Origin: Krumholzibacterium sp965370495
GTDB lineage: Bacteria > Krumholzibacteriota > Krumholzibacteriia > Krumholzibacteriales > Krumholzibacteriaceae
DNA length: 23,356 nt
Reading direction: 5' to 3'
Assembly: GCA_965370495.1 (NCBI GenBank)
Contig: CBDUUV010000033.1
Coordinates: forward strand, 1-23,356
A program made the position numbers and the translations under genes. Of the stretch, positions 1 through 7,711 are shown piece after piece. The notes under the pieces were generated by a model, which did not search any database, was not told the origin of the DNA, and worked only from the letters and a program-made list of their open reading frames with translations. Position 1 is the first letter of the stretch. The number at the start of each line of letters is the position of its first letter.

Positions 1-352
1 TTCATCCGGTCCCAAATATGTGAGGATTTTCTGTTAACCAAATGAAAGTTGGAGAGGATAATCCGACATTCCTCGGTTTCCAAACGGAAAAATTTAATCC
101 CAAGTTGTCCTCGAAGCGGATTTGGCTATTGGAAGGCAGACCTTTCCATGACCAGAAGAAGAACATCCGGTTTTGAAGAAACGAGAAGTGTGCAGGAGCG
201 CGTAGTGCAGGAAATAGCAGCGCCAAAAGATTCCGGTCATAATTAAGGATTATTATGCTATCATCCGGGAAGCGATGCCATGTCCTCGCCCACGCAGGAC
301 ACTCGAAATCGGTAAGCGACCGGCACATAACATTCAAGGGTATGGTGAAACG
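1..352. other. Region without a confident gene upstream of the BPL_N gene
   Basis: Short open frames exist on both strands, but none has a ribosome binding site, a recognisable domain or a natural start. The long minus-strand frame crossing this region is mostly antisense to the gene starting at 353. The only useful signal is a possible extended -10 promoter near 256-264, reported separately. Confidence 0.5.
256..264 (+). promoter_or_regulatory. Candidate extended -10 promoter for the 353 gene
   Basis: TGC followed by TATCAT (259-264) fits an extended -10 element (TGnTATAAT, one mismatch). No good -35 lies 17 bases upstream. Transcription would begin near 271 and leave a leader of about 80 bases before the ATG at 353. 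Inference from consensus only. Confidence 0.3.
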
Positions 353-1519
353 ATGAAAACAAATCTGATGAAGAGCATAGTGGTTCTCAGTTTTGTCATT
401 CTTGCCGGGACGGCAGCGACAGGGCTGGAAGAAAGACAGGCCCTGCCCGTCGAGGACGAACAGTGGTCGCCGATAAGGGTTGGGGTATACAACGGCGACG
501 GAGCCAGCCCGGCCTGCGTGATCGAGACGTTCGAGGCCCTCAGAATCGACGATGGGATCGTGCCCTCTCTGATAGGTCCCACCGATATCTATATGGGGAA
601 GCTCGATGAGTTTGATGTGATAATCTTTCCCGGAGGGAGCGGCAGCAGGCAGAACAACAGCCTGGGCAGCGGCTCGCACGGGAAGATCCGGAGATTCGTA
701 CTGAAAAGCGGAAAGGGGCTCGTCGGCATCTGTGCGGGTGGTTATCTCGTGTCCAGCTCGAAGAATTATCCATGTCTCGATCTGATCGGGGCCGACACGG
801 TAGACAGGGAGCACGACAAGCGTGGCAGCGCTCTTGTCGAGGTATCGTTCACTGAAAAGGGCTTGAAGATCTTTCCCGAGATGAAGGAGTACCGGTACGG
901 GTATATCCAGTACCACGATGGTCCAGTATTCGTTCCGTCGACCGGAGTCGAGAATATTGCCTTCGATGAGCTCGCCGTCAACAACAGTGATGTTTATCAT
1001 ACTGGTAATGCTCCGCAAGGAATCACGCCGGGCAAATCGTTTCTGATCTGTGAGGAAGCAGGGCAAGGAAGGATATTCGCCTGCGCAGGCCACCCGGAAT
1101 CGACGACTGGCATGAGGTGGATGGTGCCGCGCATGGTCCGGTGGGTCGCCCGCAGGGAACTCGTCGGCTATACGGCGAATGTCACGAGACCGGGGCTCGG
1201 GGAAGCCGAGATAATGCACAGCGACGAGCTTGAGACGAAGCTTTTCTGGAAGCTCTTCGATGATGATCCCAATATAAGGATCGAGGCGCTACAGGAGCTA
1301 AGGGAGAAACGCTACCGCAACGGTTTCAGATGGGCGGCCGGTATGATACGGGATTCATCCCCCGATGTCAGGGCAGTCGCCGCCCGCGTGCTGGCCGAAG
1401 CGGAATATACCGCCGCCATAGAGGACCTCAAGGCTGTTATCCGGAAAGAGGATGATGCGGAGTGCAAAGAGCATCTGCAATCGTCCCTTTCGGAATTGAA
1501 AGGAATGGTCGCACACTGA
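353..1519 (+). CDS. Exported BPL_N-type glutamine-amidotransferase-like protein with C-terminal HEAT-like region
   Basis: The 388-residue protein begins at ATG 353, chosen because MKTNLMKS plus a hydrophobic stretch to about residue 23 makes a good signal peptide; an open-frame start 26 codons earlier would bury it. AAGGG lies 12 bases upstream. Residues about 42-270 match the class I amidotransferase-like fold of the BPL_N family: an IIFPGGSGS strand-loop (90-98), a nucleophile elbow GICAGGY with Cys127, and HPE (His247-Glu249) near the end, so a Cys/His/Glu triad appears complete. Residues about 303-385 hold two or three helical repeats of HEAT/PBS-lyase type (DPNIRIEALQEL, SPDVRAVAARVLAE). 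In other bacteria BPL_N domains occur as stand-alone exported proteins of unsettled function. Substrate unknown. It is followed on the same strand, after 183 bases, by the CxxC/HxxxH repeat protein, perhaps separately transcribed. Stop is TGA. Confidence 0.8.
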   Translation: MKTNLMKSIVVLSFVILAGTAATGLEERQALPVEDEQWSPIRVGVYNGDGASPACVIETFEALRIDDGIVPSLIGPTDIYMGKLDEFDVIIFPGGSGSRQNNSLGSGSHGKIRRFVLKSGKGLVGICAGGYLVSSSKNYPCLDLIGADTVDREHDKRGSALVEVSFTEKGLKIFPEMKEYRYGYIQYHDGPVFVPSTGVENIAFDELAVNNSDVYHTGNAPQGITPGKSFLICEEAGQGRIFACAGHPESTTGMRWMVPRMVRWVARRELVGYTANVTRPGLGEAEIMHSDELETKLFWKLFDDDPNIRIEALQELREKRYRNGFRWAAGMIRDSSPDVRAVAARVLAEAEYTAAIEDLKAVIRKEDDAECKEHLQSSLSELKGMVAH

Positions 1520-1538
1520 TTTTGAAGAAGCTGGTGGA

Positions 1539-1566
1539 TTGACACCGCCTGAATTATGACTATCTT
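1539..1566 (+). promoter_or_regulatory. Candidate sigma-70 promoter for the 1703 gene
   Basis: A perfect TTGACA (1539-1544) is followed 16 bases later by TATCTT (1561-1566), four of six matches to TATAAT. It lies just after the stop of the upstream gene and would give a leader of about 130 bases. Consensus match only. Confidence 0.35.
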
Positions 1567-1702
1567 TAAAATGTAAGGGAAAACATAGACGGTGAGAATA
1601 ACAGGCATATCATAAATACAATCCGGGCAGGTTCTGATTTCATCTGTGCCGCATGCCCTGCTCAGGGACGGTGTCGGGGTTCTGGATTCGAGGAGGAAGA
1701 AC

Positions 1703-3886
1703 ATGGGCAACACACTGGATATCAAACAGCTCCCGTTTGAACTCGCCTACCTTGCTTTGCTCACACGATATCACCTGAAGCCGCTCAGCCGCTGGGAGGG
1801 AGAACTCTCACCAGCTCATATTTCCACCCTGAACCGGCTCGGACTCGAAGTCAAACCTGTCAGGAGATACACTCTTCTGGGGAAGGGTGTGCCTCGCTCT
1901 GTATTCTCCATGAATGCACGGTACGTCGAAACTTATCGTTCGAAATTCGAAGGGAAACGACTCAAAGCGACACCTTCCGTGGCAAAGCTCGAAGGGTGGT
2001 TTTTCGGATATCCCTCATGCTGCGTTGAACAGTTTATCAGGAAACCGTACGTGCCGAACGGGCTGGATCAGGGCGATCAGCGCATTCTTTTCCACTGGGC
2101 CTGTCCCGGCTGTCAAGCTACCCGGTCCCTCCTGCGCGAGTACCAGGGCATTTACCGTGAGTGTGTTCATTCGTTCGGTGGTGTGGGGCCGGAAGGGACA
2201 ATGCTGGAATGGCTCGCATCAAATCAGAAAAACACATGGTATCACGCGTTTCACAGGGCACTTCCCTGGGCAGCCTCTCTTGCAGCTCTCGCCTTCCTGC
2301 CGGGATTCGCAGGGACGCTGGATATTGATCCCCATGTACTCGGTTCACCCGACGACCAGGATGGAGATGGGTTGTCATACGTGGAAGAAATTCTGCTGGG
2401 CAGAAGCCCGACAATAAGCGACACGGACGCCAACGGAATACTGGATGGTATTGATGAGAGCCTCGTACTCTATGCGCTCATTGGCGCCCTCCCCCGAACA
2501 CCGATACCGGACGGTCCCTATGTCGAGGAGTGGCAGATGGATGGTGTCGAGCAGTGTGCCGTCTGCGGTGAATGGATAGACATGGGCTTTATCCGTATAA
2601 TTCATCCGGTGAGAAATCGGGAAGTCGATATCCCTTACATCGGGCTTCACTATCTCGAACACGGCGGCCTGGCCTACGACGGCAGTATACACGATGGGAG
2701 GGTCGACATCGCAAAGGTAAAGGAGATCCTTTTTCCGTACGATCCATCCCACATCATCGACGGATACATCTATGAGGATGAGGATTCAGACCGCCTCGAA
2801 AACAACGAAGAACCGCTTCTGTCGACAGATCCTCTCCTTTCTGATACGGACAGTGATTCGGTCGAGGACGGCTTCCAGGTTGTCGAGGAGCTCACTGCAG
2901 CGCTTGGCGCCCTTCCCCGGGAACCACGCAGCGATGGTCCCTACCTTATCGAGCACATGCTGAGGGGAACCGAGACCTGTACCAGGTGTGGTTGCGTCAT
3001 GAACATGGGCTGGGTCGAGGTGGTGAACCCGCTCGAGAATCTCTCACTGGAGCTGCCATACATCACCCTGCATTATATGGCTCATGGTGGCCTGGTATAT
3101 GAGGGCGACGTCCACCCCGCCAACCGCGTTTTACCATCCGTTGTTTCAACGCTCGTTTTCGGCTCAGGCCACAGCCACCAGCTGCTCATAGGGGGGGACA
3201 GTGATAGTGACGGACTCACGGACGCCGAGGAAGAGCAGCTGTATTTCCTGACGAATAATCCCGATACAGATGGCGATGGGGTAAAGGATGGCCCCGACCT
3301 CGCCTATTTTCTGCACGAGGTCATAGAAGGGCTCCCGGTCGGCCCTCTGCCAGACCATACATATATTATCCACCACCTCACCTACGGGACCTACGAGTGC
3401 CTGGTGTGCGGGGAAAGTATCAATATGGGTTCTATGGAGATCGTAGACCCCATACATGGGAAAAGCACCTGGGTGAGTTACTACAACGATCACTTCATGA
3501 AGCACGGGAGTTTCTCGACCGACCGATCGGATCTATACGCACGTTTGGATATACTCGAGCTGGTCGATGTTATTGAGGTAAATATTACACAGGCAAACGA
3601 TCCGATACCGAGCGCCATTTTTCTCTCAAACACCCCGAACCCATTCACCACCCGGACGGAGATCAGCTTTTCATTTACTGCGGGCAGTAATGCGGAGCTG
3701 ATGATATTCGATGTAGCTGGCCGGAAGGTTTGTGACATTTTCTCCGGACCGATTCGCGAAGGCAGTAACCGCTTCGTCTGGGATGGCAAGGATCCCAGGG
3801 GGAGGGATGTTCCCGCGGGTGTCTATTTCTGCAAGCTGAACCTGGGATCATTCTCCCTGAAGCGAAAGATCGTGAAAGTGCGCTGA
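1703..3886 (+). CDS. Three-module CxxC/HxxxH protein with TSP3-like linkers, DUF483-like N-terminus and FlgD-like tail
   Basis: Start ATG 1703 is set by AGGAGGAAGA at 1691-1700; the protein has 727 residues. Residues 1-178 are cysteine-containing and non-hydrophobic, with a GYPSCCVEQF motif resembling the archaeal DUF483 family. Residues about 186-204 are hydrophobic after a basic HAFHR, like an internal signal anchor. Then follow three copies of a module of about 140 residues: a TSP3-like acidic linker (near 217-251, 356-391, 498-533) plus a domain with CxxC and HxxxH. The pairs are C285/C288 with H316/H320, C426/C429 with H457/H461, and C566/C569 with H597/H601, so the CxxC-to-HxxxH distance is 28 residues each time. 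This suggests one metal site, perhaps zinc, per module. Residues about 642-727 are a FlgD-like/T9SS-type C-terminal domain (NPF..RTEISFSF, IFDVAGRKV, GVYFCKL), usual for surface or secreted proteins of this group. Function unknown; a metal-binding surface protein is inference. Confidence 0.8.
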   Translation: MGNTLDIKQLPFELAYLALLTRYHLKPLSRWEGELSPAHISTLNRLGLEVKPVRRYTLLGKGVPRSVFSMNARYVETYRSKFEGKRLKATPSVAKLEGWFFGYPSCCVEQFIRKPYVPNGLDQGDQRILFHWACPGCQATRSLLREYQGIYRECVHSFGGVGPEGTMLEWLASNQKNTWYHAFHRALPWAASLAALAFLPGFAGTLDIDPHVLGSPDDQDGDGLSYVEEILLGRSPTISDTDANGILDGIDESLVLYALIGALPRTPIPDGPYVEEWQMDGVEQCAVCGEWIDMGFIRIIHPVRNREVDIPYIGLHYLEHGGLAYDGSIHDGRVDIAKVKEILFPYDPSHIIDGYIYEDEDSDRLENNEEPLLSTDPLLSDTDSDSVEDGFQVVEELTAALGALPREPRSDGPYLIEHMLRGTETCTRCGCVMNMGWVEVVNPLENLSLELPYITLHYMAHGGLVYEGDVHPANRVLPSVVSTLVFGSGHSHQLLIGGDSDSDGLTDAEEEQLYFLTNNPDTDGDGVKDGPDLAYFLHEVIEGLPVGPLPDHTYIIHHLTYGTYECLVCGESINMGSMEIVDPIHGKSTWVSYYNDHFMKHGSFSTDRSDLYARLDILELVDVIEVNITQANDPIPSAIFLSNTPNPFTTRTEISFSFTAGSNAELMIFDVAGRKVCDIFSGPIREGSNRFVWDGKDPRGRDVPAGVYFCKLNLGSFSLKRKIVKVR

Positions 3887-4066
3887 AAGCGGTAAAACTC
3901 GCTTTGGATAACCGGGTTACAAGTCTGCGTACATAGAACAGTACGTCACCTGCTACTTCCATTTATTCCATCCAATAAGTTTAATTGTAATCTTAGTGAT
4001 TTCGCGTACATTGGCGAGCACTATCAGCACGAGTGTTTTTAGTAAAGCGTGCGCGTCGCCACGGAA

Positions 4067-4104
4067 AAAACGGTTCCCGTCACCTTGTTGCCGGGAACCG
4101 TTTT
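4067..4104. terminator. Bidirectional intrinsic terminator between convergent genes
   Basis: A perfect 13-bp stem (AAAACGGTTCCCG at 4067-4079 with its complement at 4092-4104) surrounds a 12-base loop. The stem ends in A's on the left and T's on the right, so it can stop transcription from the + gene ending 3886 and the - gene ending 4158. The rest of the 3887-4157 gap shows nothing. Confidence 0.85.
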
Positions 4105-4157
4105 CTTAACGCGTTATAATGGCATGTCATCGACCACGATCAGCAGATGCTGAACAA

Positions 4158-6401
4158 TTATCTCATCAGAACGACTTTTTTCGTCTCTGTATAATCGTCA
4201 GTTTTGAGACGATAGAAATATATACCGCTGCTGATCCCGGTTGCCTTCCATTCGATCACTGTTTCACCTGACGGATATACTCCATTGGCAAGCCGATTGA
4301 CCAGTCGACCCGATACATCAAATACCTCAAGCTGGATATGCTGCTTTTCAGGGAGGTAGAATGATATACGGGTAACCGGATTGAAAGGATTCGGCAAAGC
4401 TGGCCTGAGTACAGGTTTATCAGAGATACCACCAGGCCTGATGCGGCGTCCGACAAACCGCAGGCAATCGGTGAAACTGAAAGGAGTGCCGTCAGCAAGT
4501 TGCCCGGTAAGGGTCAGCATCCGTTCCTCGCCTGGTTGCGGGATACCATCCTCTGCCAAAGCTTCAGCTATTTCAATACTCCTGAAATGGAAGATCATGT
4601 CTTCATAACCATCCGGGCCTTCCGTCGTGCATTCACATCCGGTTTTTTCTACGACCGGTTGCGACAGATCTTCGTATCCGCAACTCTTCCTGAAAACAGG
4701 TATGACTCCCTCAAGCCTGACTGATGATGGGTCAACCAGTCGGACATCAAAATCCTCACTTCCGAGGAGAGCTGCCGGCAGCATGCCACCCATTCTTTTC
4801 CCTCTGTTCTCTGTATATTCAAAGAGTTTGACATTGAACGGGTTGGGGCATGAGCCCGGACGAATATCGAGAAGGTCGAGTAACGGTTCCGGCCTCTCGG
4901 CGAGCCAGTGGACCTGCGCCTCCCTGCCCGCCACGCCGGTGCGGAAAAGAAGGCTGTCAGCCTCAGAATAACCGCATACAGACTTGAATTCCTGCTCTTT
5001 TTCACAGTCGCCGTTGATCCATAGCATCTCACCATGCGGAATATCTACAGGCTCCATCAACTGGATTCGGCAGATGTCGATAATGACGCCGGTCGCCGGG
5101 CCATATACCGGGGTTTCCCGCTTGTCAATCCCCGTCATCGGATCGTTGTCAAGATCGAACCACTCTCCGTCAAAAAATGCCTGAGCCAGGGCGGCGTTTT
5201 CTATCATACCATCCAGCCCTTCACCTGCAACCAGCCCCGCATAGAATATGAGTGATTGACCCGGAAGCAGCTCCTCGAATCCGCCTGTACTCAGAAGCAT
5301 TCTGTAATCGTTCGGAATATCGACATTGTGGTCAAACTGCCCAGCGGACATAAGCTCGTAACGTTGAAAATCATTTGTCGGATCTCCACCATTTTCAAAT
5401 GGCTGATTTCCAGAGAAGATCTGGAACGAAGTCATGCCGACGCTTTTCGGCGCTGCGCTTCCTGAAGGGTCTGTAGAATGTCCGAGGATCATCGCGCCAA
5501 GATATCCAGGGGTGGCCCCTCCGTCACCATCAACATCATAAATATATGCCAGGTCGATCGAAGCGGGCCCCATCTCTGTGCATACCGTTCCGGTCCATCT
5601 GCCGCTGGCATCATCCATCCATGGGGACTCATATCTCGGTCCGGCATCTCCATCCACCAGTAATCCGAGATATATATCTTCGAGAGGTTCATCCCCGATA
5701 TTGGTTATTGTATATTTGAACCCGACGAAATCGTCGAGCCTTTCATCTTCCCACTGATAGCTCTCCTGCCTGACCATGATATGCAGAGGATCGTGATCCG
5801 GATAGATCGCGATAGCCTCAGGTTGATCGTCCGTGAACCAGCTGCTGAACATCTGGCTGGAGATCGCAGCGTAATCCTCATCTATCATACCGTCCATATC
5901 GTTATCATGACCGTCCAGCCAGTCTTCATCTATCATACCATCCATATCATCATCAGCGTTTGGTGACGGGAGCCGGTTTCCTCCCGGCGCGTTCTCGTAA
6001 CTGTTGTATATCTTGTCGACAGGCTCGATCGTCGGCCTGAATTCCATCTCGAAAGCGGCAGTCGATACCACGGGAAAGCCGTTCTTTATGGCACCTACCC
6101 ATAATCCACCTATATAGAGGTACTCGATCCCGCTGTTCGCCGGCCACTCGGCCGAAGGATAAGCGCTTATTGGCCATGAAGAGCTGGGATAGGAGCCGAA
6201 GATTCCCCAGTTGCCGGTATGGACATGAAGCATCCCTACATTATGGACACCGCTTCCATCGAGGACAAAGACCCTGTCCATACTGCGATCCCCGGTTTTT
6301 GACAGAATTTCTGATGATTCCCGACCGGAAAGTAAACTCCCCAAAGATATAATGATCGAGAGAACGAACACGCCGACAAAAAAACGACCATAAACGCGCA
6401 T
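4158..6401 (-). CDS. Large secreted protein with TSP3-like acidic repeats and FlgD-like/T9SS-type C-terminal domain
   Basis: 747 residues. ATG at 6401 is preceded by AAGGAGGA (6408-6415). Residues about 5-25 form a signal peptide or anchor. Residues about 90-110 carry the motif GIEYLYIGGLWVGA that I associate with large surface proteins of Krumholzibacteriota/Eisenbacteria-type genomes. Two nearly identical acidic DMDGMIDED repeats (about 150-160 and 166-176) are likely calcium sites; their DNA is also a near-repeat (about 5875-5956). A region near 510-610 (DIRPGSCPNPFN, LLGSEDFDVRLVDPSSVRLEG) matches a domain widespread in secreted bacterial proteins. The last 80 residues (LPNPFNPVTRISFYLPE, EVFDVSGRLV, SGIYFYRL) are the FlgD-like sorting domain. 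Expected at the cell surface or secreted; enzymatic activity not evident. It has its own extended -10 promoter and shares the terminator at 4067-4104. Confidence 0.8.
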   Translation of the reverse strand: MRVYGRFFVGVFVLSIIISLGSLLSGRESSEILSKTGDRSMDRVFVLDGSGVHNVGMLHVHTGNWGIFGSYPSSSWPISAYPSAEWPANSGIEYLYIGGLWVGAIKNGFPVVSTAAFEMEFRPTIEPVDKIYNSYENAPGGNRLPSPNADDDMDGMIDEDWLDGHDNDMDGMIDEDYAAISSQMFSSWFTDDQPEAIAIYPDHDPLHIMVRQESYQWEDERLDDFVGFKYTITNIGDEPLEDIYLGLLVDGDAGPRYESPWMDDASGRWTGTVCTEMGPASIDLAYIYDVDGDGGATPGYLGAMILGHSTDPSGSAAPKSVGMTSFQIFSGNQPFENGGDPTNDFQRYELMSAGQFDHNVDIPNDYRMLLSTGGFEELLPGQSLIFYAGLVAGEGLDGMIENAALAQAFFDGEWFDLDNDPMTGIDKRETPVYGPATGVIIDICRIQLMEPVDIPHGEMLWINGDCEKEQEFKSVCGYSEADSLLFRTGVAGREAQVHWLAERPEPLLDLLDIRPGSCPNPFNVKLFEYTENRGKRMGGMLPAALLGSEDFDVRLVDPSSVRLEGVIPVFRKSCGYEDLSQPVVEKTGCECTTEGPDGYEDMIFHFRSIEIAEALAEDGIPQPGEERMLTLTGQLADGTPFSFTDCLRFVGRRIRPGGISDKPVLRPALPNPFNPVTRISFYLPEKQHIQLEVFDVSGRLVNRLANGVYPSGETVIEWKATGISSGIYFYRLKTDDYTETKKVVLMR

Positions 6402-6436
6402 GACAACTCCTCCTTTATTCGCAGGTTATACTATGT

Positions 6437-6445
6437 ATTATAGCA
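6437..6445 (-). promoter_or_regulatory. Extended -10 promoter of the 4158-6401 gene
   Basis: Read on the minus strand, TGC is followed directly by a perfect TATAAT (6442 to 6437), an extended -10 element. No convincing -35 is present, as is common for this class. The start of transcription would lie near 6430, about 29 bases before the ATG and upstream of the AAGGAGGA site. Confidence 0.55.
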
Positions 6446-6684
6446 CACCTGATAAAAGAACTCATCGGGGGCTTATGGTGGGGCATTTTGTTAAAAAATT
6501 AAATTTCTTCCTCACAGTTAAAATAACAGGTGATGCCTTCATTGTCAATTGCCGCTCCCCAATATTAAAACGGTACATCGATTCAGGATGAATAATGGCG
6601 AGCGGCAGGACGGAGTTTTCAGGGGGCACAGGTTTATTCAGCGAAAGAGCATGGTCTGGATCTGATTGGTTGCTTATCAATAGA

Positions 6685-7506
6685 TCAGAAATTATAGAAA
6701 TCCTCTTTGCTGCGTTTGGCCTTCTCGAGCAATTCAGGATTGTTGGGAGCTGGAATGTAGTCTTCACCTGCCGGAGGAGATGCGAACAGGTTCCAGTGTC
6801 CTGCAAAGCTCACGTTTTCGCCATCAGAAATAAAAAACCAGAATTCGCCGAAGGGACAACCAGCCCAGCAGTCACCCTCTCCTCTGCCAAAAAGATACGA
6901 TATCACAAACTCATCCCGAAAACTGCTGCTATTGGGAAAGAGATTGTAAAAAGTGTATACTACCGGGACCTTCTCGGTGATGAGAACTCCCGGCAAATTC
7001 CTGTATATTTCAGAGAGTCTTTTCGGGTGTCTTCTCCCGCTGAAATACAGTTTCCACCAACTATTGTTGCCTGGAAAAAATTGTCTGATCTCGGTCAATT
7101 CGTGAGCGGCATTCAAACTATCCCAGGCATGGTATGTTCCGTCTGCAACCTGACCCCCTGTAGAAAGATCAAATTTAATACAAATCAGGCTCGGCACCCA
7201 CGGTGAGATGAAGTGAATCTTGTTTAGCCATTCGTGTTCTGAGCCATAGTGCGCTCGTATATATTCCAAATCATGGTGTACTCTTTCGTACAACTCGCTG
7301 GGCGCAATGAGCTCTCCAGAAAGGCAGAGCGCTATCTTCTCAGCTTCTGCATCGCTTTGTGGAGTCTGTTGCAGTCTTTTTTCTCGCGGATTGCGTATAG
7401 AAAAAGATGCAGGATCTGCCGGGTCTGTCCTATCCTCGCATGATACATAATGAACTATGATTAGTAAGGAAAGACAGGCGGTAACAATTCTTTTACAATC
7501 AGCCAT
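6685..7506 (-). CDS. Exported protein of unknown function with GDC..GC motif
   Basis: 273 residues from ATG 7506. An in-frame TTG at 7548 would add 14 residues, but the best promoter (7548-7576) would start transcription at about 7541, after that codon. The N-terminus (MADCKRI then a hydrophobic run to about 22) is a signal sequence. Cys23 in HYVSC could be a lipidation site, though Tyr at -3 is atypical, so lipoprotein status is uncertain. The mature part is polar, with aromatic motifs and a striking RGEGDCWAGCPFGEFWFF near residue 215-235, which I have seen as GDC..GC in uncharacterised secreted proteins but cannot name. The two cysteines could form a disulfide. No RBS is obvious. Stop is TGA; reading past it shows no conserved-looking extension. 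Confidence 0.7.
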   Translation of the reverse strand: MADCKRIVTACLSLLIIVHYVSCEDRTDPADPASFSIRNPREKRLQQTPQSDAEAEKIALCLSGELIAPSELYERVHHDLEYIRAHYGSEHEWLNKIHFISPWVPSLICIKFDLSTGGQVADGTYHAWDSLNAAHELTEIRQFFPGNNSWWKLYFSGRRHPKRLSEIYRNLPGVLITEKVPVVYTFYNLFPNSSSFRDEFVISYLFGRGEGDCWAGCPFGEFWFFISDGENVSFAGHWNLFASPPAGEDYIPAPNNPELLEKAKRSKEDFYNF

Positions 7507-7547
7507 TGGTTTTTGCAGGTATAATTGATATTTTCCAGTCTCATTCA

Positions 7548-7576
7548 AGTGTATCCACAGGAAACGTATTTGTCAA
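7548..7576 (-). promoter_or_regulatory. Sigma-70-type promoter for the 6685-7506 gene
   Basis: On the minus strand a perfect TTGACA (7576 to 7571), a 17-base spacer and TACACT (7553 to 7548, four of six) form a standard promoter. The transcript would start near 7541, about 35 bases before ATG 7506. Confidence 0.55.
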
Positions 7577-7711
7577 GTGATCGGCCGGCGACCCTGTTCG
7601 TTGCCACTATTAATACGGCACGTCATTAACGATCCCGGAATTTTCTATCGAAGCAGGAAATACTGGGTCGAGGATGTTTCGTCAACCGCTGTGCTGCCGT
7701 CTGTAAAAGAG

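Noticed and set aside
2..1219. Long minus-strand open frame of about 405 codons
   Set aside because: It is antisense to the BPL_N gene, has no recognisable domain or ribosome binding site, and has the composition of a shadow frame.
4112..4117. TATAAT on the plus strand after the terminator
   Set aside because: The gene downstream is on the other strand, and no -35 element or plus-strand gene is present.
6595..7206. 203-codon plus-strand frame
   Set aside because: Antisense to the exported protein at 6685-7506, which has a promoter and a signal peptide; no features of its own.
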